Part shown: one piece after another, positions 43,265-53,433 of the stretch
How positions within the stretch are numbered: position 1 is the first letter of the stretch
Layout of the letters: every line of letters begins with the position of its first letter
NCBI GenBank assembly: GCA_002503825.1
Contig: DASP01000007.1
Coordinates: 124,001 to 188,000, forward strand
DNA: 64,000 nt
Reading direction: 5' to 3'
Source: Methanoregulaceae archaeon UBA467
Lineage (GTDB): Archaea > Halobacteriota > Methanomicrobia > Methanomicrobiales > Methanospirillaceae
Notes under the pieces: generated by a model
Seen by the model: the letters and a program-made list of their open reading frames with translations, nothing else
Databases searched by the model: none
What the model was told of the DNA's origin: nothing
Made by a program: the position numbers and the translations under genes

Positions 43265-44440
43265 TTAGTTTGAATAGTCAGACTTCCCCAGTTTGGGTTC
43301 GAAGGCTGAATCTCCCTCTACCCTGATGGCATGTGAGAACTTAGCCAGCGGGATGTCCATGGCGCAGAGCTCCTCGCACTGCCCGCAGTTGACGCAGGAG
43401 TCCGAGATGTGTGCAAACCTGCGCATGTGGAACATGGGGTTCGGCGGGACCTCGCCGGGTTTGACCATGTACTGCTTCCCCTTGAACGTCTTGGCAGCCG
43501 GGTAGCAGACCGGGCAGTTCTCGATACAGGAGTAGCACTTGATGCACCGGGAAGTCTCCTTCTGGATAGACCCCCAGAGATCTTTCGAGAGTGCTTCAAA
43601 GTCTCTCTTCCGCCACTTCTCGCCGAGCTTGATCATCGCTCCTTCGACTTTTCCGCGCATCTCCAGCCCTTTCGGGTCCGGAGCCTGTGTGCCCACGGCG
43701 TTGTCCTTCATGGCCCTGGAGAGGAGATCCGCTCCCTTGTCACTGCAGACCTCGACAAAGGTTGCCTTCCCTGCCTTGTCACCGATGACTCCCCAGTTTC
43801 CGCAGGCAAGATCCGCCTGGCGCGGGACCTTGTAGAGGCAGCGCCGGCAGTTGGTCCGCCGGCCATAGCCCTCGTCCTCCAGCTCATCGATCTTGATGCC
43901 CTTGTGGCCGCCCTCGTACTCGATGATGAACTGGCCCTTGTCGATCTCCTCCTTGTGGACGGTGTCCGGGTCCACCCCGAACTTCTCCTTGATCATCTTT
44001 CGCGCCATGACAGGGCTCACCGTGCCACCGCAGTTGACCCCGATGAGGAGGAGGTTGGAGAGGTCGATCTTCTTCCGCTTTGCATACTCGTGGAGAGCCA
44101 TGACGTCGCAGCCTTTCACGGTCATTCCGAGTTTCATCCCCTTGGATTTCTCGAGAATCTTTACCGCAGGGTTCGCCATCAGCAGTGAGCCACAGTGGAG
44201 TGACCCTGCCGTGTCCTTGAGCTGCTTTGGATCGGTTATGAGTACAGGTACCGCGTCATAGACATCCTGGCCTCTTTTCACTGCCAGGACCGCATCAATG
44301 ATCTTGTTCTCGAGTGCGTATTTGAGCAGGCTGGTTACCGCACCACCGCATTCGGCCTTTTTCGCAATATCCTGGTCATTGGTCCATGTGTATAACATGT
44401 CCCCCTTCTTCACGCCGGGTTTTCCGCCAAAGAGTGACAT
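43265..44440 (-). CDS. fdhB: F420-dependent formate dehydrogenase beta subunit
   Basis: The 391-residue protein is the FrhB/FdhB type: an N-terminal domain, a central F420-binding domain with TNCRRCLYKVPRQADLACGNW (about residues 197-217), and two C-terminal 4Fe-4S motifs (Cys299, 302, 305, 309 and Cys349, 352, 355, 359). It passes electrons from the catalytic subunit to coenzyme F420. It starts at 44440, directly after the fdhA stop at 44441-44443, so the two are one transcript. A terminator hairpin lies downstream. Confidence 0.97.
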   Translation of the reverse strand: MSLFGGKPGVKKGDMLYTWTNDQDIAKKAECGGAVTSLLKYALENKIIDAVLAVKRGQDVYDAVPVLITDPKQLKDTAGSLHCGSLLMANPAVKILEKSKGMKLGMTVKGCDVMALHEYAKRKKIDLSNLLLIGVNCGGTVSPVMARKMIKEKFGVDPDTVHKEEIDKGQFIIEYEGGHKGIKIDELEDEGYGRRTNCRRCLYKVPRQADLACGNWGVIGDKAGKATFVEVCSDKGADLLSRAMKDNAVGTQAPDPKGLEMRGKVEGAMIKLGEKWRKRDFEALSKDLWGSIQKETSRCIKCYSCIENCPVCYPAAKTFKGKQYMVKPGEVPPNPMFHMRRFAHISDSCVNCGQCEELCAMDIPLAKFSHAIRVEGDSAFEPKLGKSDYSN

Positions 44441-46510
44441 TTATTTCGCCTCCGCAATCTTCTCGACCTTCACAGAACAGGCCTTGAACTCCGGGATCTT
44501 GGCTATCGGGTCAAGCGCATTGTTGGTAAGGACATTTGCCGCACACTCCTTAAAGTGGAACGGCATGAACATCACACCTTTCATGATATCAGGAGTAACC
44601 CTGGCAGGGACATTGACGGTTCCGCGCCTGCTCGTGGCCTTTACCATCTCTTTATCCTTGATCCCGAGTGCTTTGGCATCCTCGGTGTTGATCTCGATCC
44701 ATCCGGTAGGCTCCTCGGCCTCGAGCGACTCTGACCGGCGGGTCATGGTGCCGGTGTGCCAGTGCCAGAGGCAGCGGCCGGTAGTGAGGATGAACGGGTA
44801 CTCGGCATCGGGCACTTCCGCCGCCGGCTTGTATGGGACACCGAAGAACTGACCGAGTCCGTCGGGGTGTGCAAACTTCTCCCTGTGCAGGATCGGAGTT
44901 CCGGGGTGGTCGGCAGCCGGGCAGGGCCAGTGGAGGGCCTCGGGCTTGTTTAACCGTGCATAGTTCATACCTGCGTATGACGGTGTAACCTTGGCAATCT
45001 CGGTGAAGATGTCCTCTGCACTCTTCCATGCAAACTGTTTCCCGTATCCCAGTTTTGCGGCGATATCAGCCATAATCTGCCAGTCGAGTTTTGCCTGTCC
45101 CGGCGGGTCCTGTGCCTTTCTCCACATCTGGACACGGCGCTCGGTACTGGTCTGGGTACCGTCCTTCTCTGCATAGCAGCAGGCTGGGAGTACTACGTCT
45201 GCGAGCTCCGCGGTCTCGGACATGAAGATGTCCTGCACAACCAGGAATTCAAGGTTCTTGAATGCCTTCTCCACATGGTGGAGGTCGGGGTCGGAGATCA
45301 TCGGGTTTTCACCCATGATGTACATGCACTTCAGTTCGCCCGGGTTGTCAGCGAGGACATCCATCATGGTGGTCACTTCGTACCCGTTCTTGGCCTCGGC
45401 GATGCCGTCAGGGAAGCCCCATGCGTCGGCAAACTTCTTGTTGGCGGCTTCGTCGATGACCTTCTGGTACCCGGTAAAGACGACCGGCAGTGCTCCCATG
45501 TCGCAGGCACCCTGCACGTTGTTCTGGCCACGGAGTGCGTTTACACCACTTCCGGGCTTGCCCAGGTTGCCGGTCAGCATCTGGATGTTGGCGACCGACC
45601 TGACATTGTCAACTCCCGTGGTGTGCTGGGTAATCCCCATGGAATAGAGGATGCAGGCAGACTCGGCTTTCGCGAACCACTCGGTGGCGGTCTTGAGCTG
45701 CGCTACAGGGATGCCAGAGATCTTTGAGACATTCTCCAGGGAATACTCTGGTTTCATGACCTCTTCTTTCAGCTTGTCAAAATCCTTGGTCCGCTTTGCG
45801 ATGAACTCCTTGTCTTCCCAGCCGTTTTTAAGGATCTCCTGCATCATACCATTCAGGATGGCAACATCCGATCCGGAACGGAACTGCATATAAAGGTCAG
45901 CCTGCTTACCCGTCGGGGTAAAGCGGGGATCTGCGTAGATGATCTTCGCACCACGGGCCTTGGCCTGCATCACTTTCCTCCCGATCAGGGGGTGCTGCTC
46001 AAAGGTGTTGCTGCCGAGGATGAAACAGCAATTAGAATCTGCAATGTCAAGGATTGAATTGGTCATTGCTCCTGAGCCGAAGGTAGAGGCGAGCCCCGCA
46101 ACCGTTGATGCATGGCAGAGTCGTGCGCAGTGATCTATATGCCTGGTCTTCATGACGCCGCGTGCGAACTTCATCATCACGTAGTTCTCCTCATTGGAGA
46201 CACGGGCTGAAGAGAGGCAGGCGCACTCGTCAGGCTTGTACTGCTTGAATTTTTTCGCAATCAGGTCATAAGCCTCGTCCCAGCTGGCCTCGACAAACTT
46301 GCCGTCTTTTTTAATGAGCGGCTTTGTGAGCCGGTCGGGAGCGTTGACAAACTCGTGGGCGTAGGTCCCTTTCGGGCAGACCTTTCCCTCGTTGACCGGG
46401 GAGCGCTGGTAAGGAGCGGTCCCTGTCACTTTACCGTCTGTCACTACAAGATTGAACGAACACCCGGTCCCACAGTAGGGACAGGTGGTCTGTACGTACT
46501 TTGTATTCAT
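44441..46510 (-). CDS. fdhA: Formate dehydrogenase alpha (catalytic) subunit
   Basis: The 689-residue protein has the N-terminal 4Fe-4S ligands Cys10, 13, 17 and 45 (CPYCGTGCSF...VCPKG), an active-site Cys132 in HCARLCHAS (Sec in some enzymes, Cys here), and molybdopterin-binding blocks such as FILGSNTFEQHPLIGRK and YIMGENPMIS. It oxidises formate to CO2 using Mo/W-bis-MGD. The start at 46510 has AGGTG just upstream and a TTTTATTTT box about 35-45 bases upstream. The N-terminus carries no export signal, so it is cytoplasmic. fdhB follows immediately. Confidence 0.98.
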   Translation of the reverse strand: MNTKYVQTTCPYCGTGCSFNLVVTDGKVTGTAPYQRSPVNEGKVCPKGTYAHEFVNAPDRLTKPLIKKDGKFVEASWDEAYDLIAKKFKQYKPDECACLSSARVSNEENYVMMKFARGVMKTRHIDHCARLCHASTVAGLASTFGSGAMTNSILDIADSNCCFILGSNTFEQHPLIGRKVMQAKARGAKIIYADPRFTPTGKQADLYMQFRSGSDVAILNGMMQEILKNGWEDKEFIAKRTKDFDKLKEEVMKPEYSLENVSKISGIPVAQLKTATEWFAKAESACILYSMGITQHTTGVDNVRSVANIQMLTGNLGKPGSGVNALRGQNNVQGACDMGALPVVFTGYQKVIDEAANKKFADAWGFPDGIAEAKNGYEVTTMMDVLADNPGELKCMYIMGENPMISDPDLHHVEKAFKNLEFLVVQDIFMSETAELADVVLPACCYAEKDGTQTSTERRVQMWRKAQDPPGQAKLDWQIMADIAAKLGYGKQFAWKSAEDIFTEIAKVTPSYAGMNYARLNKPEALHWPCPAADHPGTPILHREKFAHPDGLGQFFGVPYKPAAEVPDAEYPFILTTGRCLWHWHTGTMTRRSESLEAEEPTGWIEINTEDAKALGIKDKEMVKATSRRGTVNVPARVTPDIMKGVMFMPFHFKECAANVLTNNALDPIAKIPEFKACSVKVEKIAEAK

Positions 46511-47029
46511 TTTAACACCTGTATACTCTGGGCCATTATTATCGACATAAAATAAAATTATCTAAACGTTATTATCAGAATTTAATGATTATATTTACTT
46601 AAATTATAAGTTAATTTAACTCAGTTATCATGGCCCGAATGCCGTGCGCTTCTTACAGCAGACCATTGAGGCATACATTTATACCAGTTACAAAGAAATG
46701 ACCCTCTGCCCTTCTCTAATGACATGGGCAATTGTCCACACAGACCGTAAACTATAATAAAAATCATTTATTTTTTCACATGCCCGGGTGAAAACATATA
46801 ACCCAGGGCACATTTTAACTGTAAATACCAGAATAATTCATGCATTTTTTAGCGTTCCTGCGCGTTTGTCCCTGATCTAAACTTTGCTGAAATACGCAGG
46901 AATACGAGTAAAAACGAAAAATCCTGTGCACTGTCAGGATCAGGATTTATCATTGTTTTTCGCCGGAAATAGTCATAAAGAATTGATAAAACCGTACCCG
47001 AATGATCGGTCCGGAGAAGAAAGAGGGAT
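46511..47029. other. Intergenic region upstream of fdhA
   Basis: A 519-base AT-rich gap. The TTTTATTTT box at about 46545-46556 fits the fdhA promoter on the minus strand; TAAATTATAAGTTAATTTA at about 46600-46618 is a second AT-rich block with partial symmetry and could be an operator. No gene is visible. Confidence 0.4.
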
Positions 47030-47392
47030 TTACCTCCCCAGTGTAAGGTCTACTCCCCGGTTCATACATTCGTATGCTTCTTTCTCCCTGCCAATTTTTT
47101 TCAGCGTGAGTCCTTTATTGAACCATGCTTCGGCATGATGAGGATCCAGGTTGATAGCAGTGTCATAACACGACAATGCTTCCTCACACCTGCCCAGTTC
47201 ATCCAGGCAATTCCCTTTTTCATGCCAGGCAGGTACACAATGAGGATCCCCTGCAATTGCCATCTCTATCTGTTCCAGGGCTCTCTGATAGTCTCCATGG
47301 TGTGCCAGTTCCATGGCCATGCGGATTGAATATTCTGCTTCCTTTGATGCAGGGAGCACCGATTTTGTAGTAAATGATGATATGTTTTCCAT
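47030..47392 (-). CDS. Small TPR protein
   Basis: About 120 residues from the ATG at 47392, which has GGGGAA upstream; the frame continues to a TTG at 47440. It has three TPR units (about residues 22-120) with the typical A-W-H/F-x-K-G patterns such as VPAWHEKGNCLDELGRCEEAL. It has no signal peptide and is likely a cytoplasmic adaptor. The neighbouring PAS-sensor gene is divergent at 47503, so a shared regulatory role is possible but unproven. Confidence 0.82.
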   Translation of the reverse strand: MENISSFTTKSVLPASKEAEYSIRMAMELAHHGDYQRALEQIEMAIAGDPHCVPAWHEKGNCLDELGRCEEALSCYDTAINLDPHHAEAWFNKGLTLKKIGREKEAYECMNRGVDLTLGR

Positions 47393-47502
47393 GATGGTTG
47401 ATTCCCCTTCTTTGTTGCCAGTGCGATTCAGCCCGGGCAATTCTTTGATGAATTATAAGAGATATTAACGATTTGCCAACAGATTGTGCATAAAAAGAAC
47501 GT

Positions 47503-50325
47503 ATGGCGAAGGAACGGGCAGACCTGGATGCCGGAGTGCCCGGCACTTATGATCGGCAGAAGAGTCTGGCAAATACCCTTTTATACCCGGACACAAAGTA
47601 TCCCTTGGACGAGAGGGATGTGCATGAAAAGAGGACAAAATGCCCGTTACCCTCACCCGGGGTGGACCCTTTGAATCCCTCATCGAAAGAACGTATGGCA
47701 GAGATCCATGACCTCCTGTCAAAGCATCCACGTGGATTAAGCATCAAAGAGATATCTCATAGATTGCATCGTCACCGCAATTCTGTCTCCAGGGATCTGC
47801 AGGTTCTCCTCCTCTCCGGGCAGGTACTGCAGCAGGCATTCGGGATCACCCGGGTCTACTCCCTTGCACAGAGGACCCCGGTTTCCAGGATCCTGCACTA
47901 CACCTCTGATATGGTCCTGATCGTAGACAATAACGGGACCATTATTGATGCAAACACCCCGCTCCTCACTTTTCTCTCATGCAGACGTGACGAGCTGGAG
48001 GGAAAAAACATCAATTCCGAAGAACACCCCCTTTTTTGCGCGATTAAAACCTGTTCAGCCGGGGATTCCCCACAGGGGACATTCTTATCCACCACGTTTC
48101 GGATAACGACAGAAAACCGGGTCTGTCACCTGAAGATGAAGAAGATTAATACCGTGTTTGAAGATGGGGCACCAGGTTTCGTCTTCATTATCGAAGATGT
48201 CACCAGTGAAATAATCTCAAGGGATGCACTGAAAAGGAGTGAGTCCAATTACAGGGCTATTGTTGAGACCTTCCCCGGGATGATGATCCGTTTTCTCCAG
48301 GATGGGACTATTACCTTTGCAAACCAGGCATTCTTATCTTATTTTTACTCCTCTTCGAGGGAAACACGGGATGACACCTTTTTTTCCCTGGTGTACACCG
48401 GTGATCTTGAGGTACTCCGTTCACTTCTTGGAGATCTCTCACCCGGACACCCGGCAGCGTCTCTCTCTGTTCGGGTCATGCCGGCTGACCGGGCCCCGGC
48501 CTGGACCACATGGACCATTCATGCTATTTATGAGGAGGGGACCGGCCTTATCATGTATCAGGCGATAGGCCGTGACATTACCCCCGACATCGATGCAAAG
48601 GAGCGTGAGATCGAAAGCAGCAGGGAACTGGATTTCCTCACTATTAAATCCCGGGATTTTCTGAAGATGGACCCGGGTTCGGATATATACAGCTGCATTG
48701 CCAGTCACCTGCGTGAGATGATTCCGGGGGCGGCCATTGCAGTATATGCAATCGATCCCATGGGGGGGACATTCACCATAAAATCCCTGATAAGGGAAGG
48801 TACTCCCCTGGAGAGAGTCAGAGTTCAGAAACCGGACTGTTTCGATCTTACCTGTTCACTGGCCGGAGAGGCGACGCAGGCTGACGAGATCAAGGAAGCG
48901 TTATACTCAGGATCTCTCGCCGACATCGGGGGATATTTATACCATTGTCTCATCCGGCAGAGTATACATGGAGGATTTGAACGGGCGATGGCCGGTACTG
49001 ACGGGAAGCAGGTCTGTTCAGCTGGACTGGTATGGAATGGATCCCTCATCGGAGCCGTCGAGATAGTCACTGGTAAGGACAGTGCTCCATTTAACCGCGC
49101 ATTTATTGAAACGTACCTCAATATGGCCTCGCTGGCGCTTCAGAGACGGGAATCAGAACACGCATTGAGCCTCAGCGAGGAGCGGTTCAGGAGGATCACT
49201 GCCATAAATCCCCTCCCGATATCAATTATAGACCAGTACGGCCGTTATACATACTTAAGTCCCCGCTTCACCGAAATCTTCGGGTATACTCTTGAGGATA
49301 TCCCGACCGGAAATGAATGGTTCATGTTCGCCTTTCCGAACCTTGCAGAACAGAAGGCAGCCAGGGATATATGGAAGAGAGACCTGGCCGAATCTGTAGC
49401 GGGACTGATCCGGCCCCGCGAATTCCGTGTGCGGTGCAAGGACGGGCTCTTCAAGGAGATCTTATTTCTCCCGGTGAGCATGTCCGATGGTCAGCAGCTG
49501 ATTGTCTATGAGGATGTCACCCCCCGCCTGGACGCTATCCAGACTAAAAACCTCCTGTTCGATATCTTCAGGTCTTCACATGACGGGATCTACAGCACCA
49601 CCATAAACGGCCGTCTCCTGTCATGGAACCCTGCAGTGGAACGGATATATGGCTACGCCATTGAAGAGGTGATCGGAAAGGATGTGCGAATGCTTGAACC
49701 CCCATCCCTGAAGGGAGAGATCTCCTCGATCCTGGAACAGGTAAAACATGGGGAATATATTACAAACTATGAGACAAAGCGGGTGAGAAAGGATGGGAAG
49801 CTCATCGATGTGTCTCTGACGATATCTCCGGTGTACCGGGAGGGGAGGACCATTATGGGCGCCTCTACCATAATCCGGGACATTACCTCGCATAAAGCCG
49901 AAGAGCGACTTAGAAGTGCGGAGATGAGATACCAGGACCTGGTCGACAACATAAATGTCGGAGTATACCGGAGTACCGGAGATCCCGAGGGGAAATTTAT
50001 CTGGGGAAATACATCACTTCTTCGCATCCTGGGATACGACTCCATGAATGACCTGCAGGAGATTGCAGTGAGTGATATCTTCGCTCGTAGCGGAGGGCGG
50101 GCTGAACTGCTTACAGAACTTCGTCAGAACGGGTTTGTAAAGAACAGGGAGATCATCCTGCGAAGGGGAGACGGGACGGCAGCCCATGTCCTGGTGACCG
50201 CACTTGCCACCTTTTCGCCCGATGGATCTATATCTTATATCAATGGGATTGTGGAGGATATTACCGATCAGCGCCTCCTGGAACAGAAAGTGGCCCGGTT
50301 AACACGCAACCGGAGAAAGGCCTGA
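47503..50325 (+). CDS. HTH-PAS-GAF multi-domain sensor without kinase
   Basis: The 940-residue protein has an N-terminal winged helix (about 65-125: MAEIHDLLSKHPRGLSIKEI), five PAS domains (about 130-235, 240-360, 555-675, 680-800, 805-930) and a GAF domain (about 375-545). No HisKA, HATPase, GGDEF or HD domain follows the last PAS. The HTH suggests a sensor that binds DNA directly. The annotated start is the first ATG (47503); an internal ATG at 47695 begins exactly at the HTH and is preceded by the same AAAGAACGT string. It is divergent from the TPR gene. Confidence 0.82.
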   Translation: MAKERADLDAGVPGTYDRQKSLANTLLYPDTKYPLDERDVHEKRTKCPLPSPGVDPLNPSSKERMAEIHDLLSKHPRGLSIKEISHRLHRHRNSVSRDLQVLLLSGQVLQQAFGITRVYSLAQRTPVSRILHYTSDMVLIVDNNGTIIDANTPLLTFLSCRRDELEGKNINSEEHPLFCAIKTCSAGDSPQGTFLSTTFRITTENRVCHLKMKKINTVFEDGAPGFVFIIEDVTSEIISRDALKRSESNYRAIVETFPGMMIRFLQDGTITFANQAFLSYFYSSSRETRDDTFFSLVYTGDLEVLRSLLGDLSPGHPAASLSVRVMPADRAPAWTTWTIHAIYEEGTGLIMYQAIGRDITPDIDAKEREIESSRELDFLTIKSRDFLKMDPGSDIYSCIASHLREMIPGAAIAVYAIDPMGGTFTIKSLIREGTPLERVRVQKPDCFDLTCSLAGEATQADEIKEALYSGSLADIGGYLYHCLIRQSIHGGFERAMAGTDGKQVCSAGLVWNGSLIGAVEIVTGKDSAPFNRAFIETYLNMASLALQRRESEHALSLSEERFRRITAINPLPISIIDQYGRYTYLSPRFTEIFGYTLEDIPTGNEWFMFAFPNLAEQKAARDIWKRDLAESVAGLIRPREFRVRCKDGLFKEILFLPVSMSDGQQLIVYEDVTPRLDAIQTKNLLFDIFRSSHDGIYSTTINGRLLSWNPAVERIYGYAIEEVIGKDVRMLEPPSLKGEISSILEQVKHGEYITNYETKRVRKDGKLIDVSLTISPVYREGRTIMGASTIIRDITSHKAEERLRSAEMRYQDLVDNINVGVYRSTGDPEGKFIWGNTSLLRILGYDSMNDLQEIAVSDIFARSGGRAELLTELRQNGFVKNREIILRRGDGTAAHVLVTALATFSPDGSISYINGIVEDITDQRLLEQKVARLTRNRRKA

Positions 50326-50643
50326 TGCCAGGTGCCGGACAGGTAAACTTTCCGTATAAGAGGATTAACGTCCAATTGTTAGTACCGGGTCATTCATCGT
50401 GGGATTATCGAATTTGAGTATTCATCCCACCCCGGAAGATGGATCCACAACGAGTGGGTGCACTCTTCTGTTACGGCAATAACTGACAATTGTGCAAGGG
50501 CGATAATCAGGAGTATCTGCAGAACTGACACGGTCATAACAAAAGGAGTGTGAAGGCCCGATGCAATAACCGATTCATCTCAAAATTGTAATTTCCTGTT
50601 TTATTCAGTGCAATCCGGTTACCCGGATAGTCCGGGATAATAT
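50326..50643. other. Convergent intergenic region
   Basis: A 318-base gap between two genes that end into it. A minus-strand frame of 47 codons at 50394-50537 starts with a hydrophobic segment (VLQILLIIALAQLSVIAV) but has no ribosome site. I see no clear terminator. Confidence 0.35.
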
Positions 50644-53193
50644 TCAATGGTGACTCTGCCGGCCCCGTATCACCTTGAACAGCTCGAACCATACCACGCT
50701 CAGCAGCCCGGCAATGACACAGAGCAGGAGATCCCCTGGCGAAACCGGTGCAAACCGGAAAAGATCTCTGAAAGCGGGGATAACCAGGACCGCAACAAGA
50801 AAGATGACGGTCCCCCCGATTACCCACCAGAACGCCGTGTTTTTTTTCCTGAAAGATGTAAACATGCTTTCTGACCACGATCGGTTTGTGCAGATCAGGG
50901 AGAGGTTGGCAACGACAATTGTAATAAAGGAGAGTGAACGAAGCTCATCTCCTCCCAGTCCCTGCATCATACCATAGATGTAAACCGCAAGCACGATGCC
51001 CAATGCAATAAATCCCTGGGCCAGGGCGATAGAAATGGTGGGACGATCAAGGATACGATCTTCCGGTCTCCTTGGGGGATGCTGCATCGTTCCCGGTTCC
51101 TCCTTCTCCGCCTCAAATACCACGGAACAGGCTGGATCGATGATAAGCTCAAGAAAGACAATCTGGACAGGCATAAGGATAAGGGGCCCGCCGAGAAGGA
51201 CCGGCGCCAGCGAAAGGCCGGCAATGGGCACGTGAACCGAGATAATATACGCCATTGCCTTCCTGAGGTTCGCATAAATCCTCCTCCCCATCCGTACTCC
51301 TGCGACGATTGATGCAAAATTATCGTCAAGGAGGACGAGCGAGGACGCCTCGCGTGCGACATCGGTCCCCCGCCCACCCATGGCAATGCCGATATGGGCG
51401 GCCTTCAGTGCCGGAGCATCATTGACTCCGTCACCCGTCATGGCCACGACCTCCCCGGCTGATTTCAACGATTCGACGATGAGAAGTTTTTGTTCGGGAA
51501 CAACCCGTGCAAAAACAGTGGTGGACCGTATCAGGGAATCCCGCTCTTCCCCGGAAATTGTCTCCAGTTCAGGACCGGTGAGGATTTTGTCATTACCGGG
51601 GAGCCCGATCTGAAGAGCGATATTACGTGCAGTTGCAGGATAATCACCGGTGATCATGGCGACGCGGATCCCCGCGTTCCTGCATTCGCTCACCGCTGCT
51701 GCCGCATCAGGCCGGACCGGATCGGCGAATCCTATCAGGCCAAGGTATGAAAAGGGGAATGCGTGCTGGCCGTCCGGAAGTTCTCCCGTCCTGAAGTACG
51801 CTTTTGCAATAGCAAGCACGCGAAGTCCCTGTGATGCCAGGACTTCTACCTTTTCAATAAGTGGTGCACTCTCAACATCCCTGATATGGCAGAGATCGAA
51901 GATCGCCTCCGGTGCTCCCTTGGCAGCGATGATATATTCCTCGCCCGTAACCGACCGCCATACGTTGGACATTGCCAGGAGTTCCCTGGAGAGGGGGTAT
52001 TCGAGGAGGAGCTCCCAGTCCTTGTGGAGATGCTCGGTCCCGGAAAGGCCGTCTTTTCCCATGGTGAGCAATGCCTGTTCCATGGGGTCAAAGGGGTCCT
52101 TTTTACAGGAAAGTATCGCATATTCAAGAAGTTCATGGAACTGTTCCGGAACGGTATTGCACCCTTCACCGGCACAATCGAAGGATGCCCCGGCCGCAAA
52201 TATCTTCGATACGGTCATCCGGTTCAGGGTAAGGGTGCCGGTCTTGTCAACGCAGAGGACGGTCGTTGCACCAAGTGTCTCGATTGCAGGGACATGCCGG
52301 GCCAGCACATTCAGTTTTGAGAGGCGCCATGCACCGAGCGCAAGAAATATTGTCAGGACAACAGGGAACTCTTCCGGGAGAATAGCCATCGCAAGGGTAA
52401 TTCCAGCCAGAAGGCCATGCAGCCAGTCCCCACGGGTCAGACCATATACCACGATTACGGTAACGCAGAGGATAAGCCCGATCACTGCAATGGTTTTTAC
52501 GATAGAGGAGGTCTCCGTATGGAGCCGGGTCTTCTCCCGTTCCACCGACTGTAATGCCGTTCCGATCTTCCCCATCTCTGTACCGGTGCCGGTTGTGCTC
52601 ACTTCCGCTATGCCCTGACCCTGAACGACGAGCGTGCCGGAATAGAGCCAGGGCTGGTCATCGCCACCGGGTCTCCGGTCCCCGGGCATGCCTTCCGCAG
52701 GAATTTTCCTGACCGGAACAGATTCGCCGGTCAGGAGCGACTCGTCCAGGGTAAGATTTGTTGAAGAGATAAGGTGTGCATCTGCAGCGATGCGGTCACC
52801 TTCACTCACGAAGATAAGATCTCCACACACTACTTCTCTTCCAGCGATCCGTTGCAGTTTACCATCCCTGATAACCAGGGCTCGCGGACTCGAAAGGTTC
52901 TTCAATGCATCCAGGGCATTCTCGGTCTTTCGCTCCTGGTAAACGGTGATACCTATGATCACGAGGACAAACGAGAGGAGCAGGGCTCCCTCCTCGATAT
53001 CCCCGAGGACAAAATAGATGAGCCCGGCTCCTACGAGGAGGAGAAACATCGGTTCGCGGACAACGTCACTGACGATTGCGAAAAAATCCCTCGTTTCACG
53101 GGAGGGGAGTTCGTTTGGCCCATCCCGGGTGAAACGCCTTTTTGCTTCTTCGGCAGACAGGCCGGTAAAATGGGATAGATCGAGGAGTGGCAT
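50644..53193 (-). CDS. P-type cation-transporting ATPase (P2 type)
   Basis: The 849-residue protein has all P-type ATPase elements: the actuator motif LTGES, the P-domain DKTGTLT, the KGAPE nucleotide-site motif, MITGD, TGDGVNDAPALK and ten predicted helices. The M4 motif reads ILPEEFPVVLTIF, which occurs in archaeal/bacterial P2 pumps thought to move Ca2+, Mn2+ or Na+; it does not fix the ion. The C-terminal helices lack extra metal-binding domains. The 5' end faces the membrane-tethered wHTH gene at 53434. Confidence 0.95.
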   Translation of the reverse strand: MPLLDLSHFTGLSAEEAKRRFTRDGPNELPSRETRDFFAIVSDVVREPMFLLLVGAGLIYFVLGDIEEGALLLSFVLVIIGITVYQERKTENALDALKNLSSPRALVIRDGKLQRIAGREVVCGDLIFVSEGDRIAADAHLISSTNLTLDESLLTGESVPVRKIPAEGMPGDRRPGGDDQPWLYSGTLVVQGQGIAEVSTTGTGTEMGKIGTALQSVEREKTRLHTETSSIVKTIAVIGLILCVTVIVVYGLTRGDWLHGLLAGITLAMAILPEEFPVVLTIFLALGAWRLSKLNVLARHVPAIETLGATTVLCVDKTGTLTLNRMTVSKIFAAGASFDCAGEGCNTVPEQFHELLEYAILSCKKDPFDPMEQALLTMGKDGLSGTEHLHKDWELLLEYPLSRELLAMSNVWRSVTGEEYIIAAKGAPEAIFDLCHIRDVESAPLIEKVEVLASQGLRVLAIAKAYFRTGELPDGQHAFPFSYLGLIGFADPVRPDAAAAVSECRNAGIRVAMITGDYPATARNIALQIGLPGNDKILTGPELETISGEERDSLIRSTTVFARVVPEQKLLIVESLKSAGEVVAMTGDGVNDAPALKAAHIGIAMGGRGTDVAREASSLVLLDDNFASIVAGVRMGRRIYANLRKAMAYIISVHVPIAGLSLAPVLLGGPLILMPVQIVFLELIIDPACSVVFEAEKEEPGTMQHPPRRPEDRILDRPTISIALAQGFIALGIVLAVYIYGMMQGLGGDELRSLSFITIVVANLSLICTNRSWSESMFTSFRKKNTAFWWVIGGTVIFLVAVLVIPAFRDLFRFAPVSPGDLLLCVIAGLLSVVWFELFKVIRGRQSHH

Positions 53194-53433
53194 AGGAGAG
53201 TTCGGTAACTTTCCCGATAGGGCGGGAGCTCGTAAAGGTTTTTCGGTTGTATAGATTTTTCCCGTGTATAAAGCGCCCTGTTAGAGCAGTATTTTAAGAA
53301 AAATGGAGCAGGATACACCGGTTAGAATCGCACATATCAGATATTTTTATCCGGATAATCCAGCTCGCGTGACAGCATATGTAGCTGCCGCTATGAGATT
53401 GTATTTATGAAACGGTCAGGTAAAAGTACATGA

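Noticed and set aside
43409..44188. Plus-strand frame of 259 codons antisense to fdhB
   Set aside because: It has the skewed composition of an antisense frame over a GC-rich gene and no recognisable features.
50394..50537. 47-codon minus-strand frame with a hydrophobic N-terminus
   Set aside because: No ribosome site and no conservation evidence.
51650..52618. Plus-strand frame of 322 codons inside the P-type ATPase
   Set aside because: Shadow of a gene with complete motifs on the other strand.
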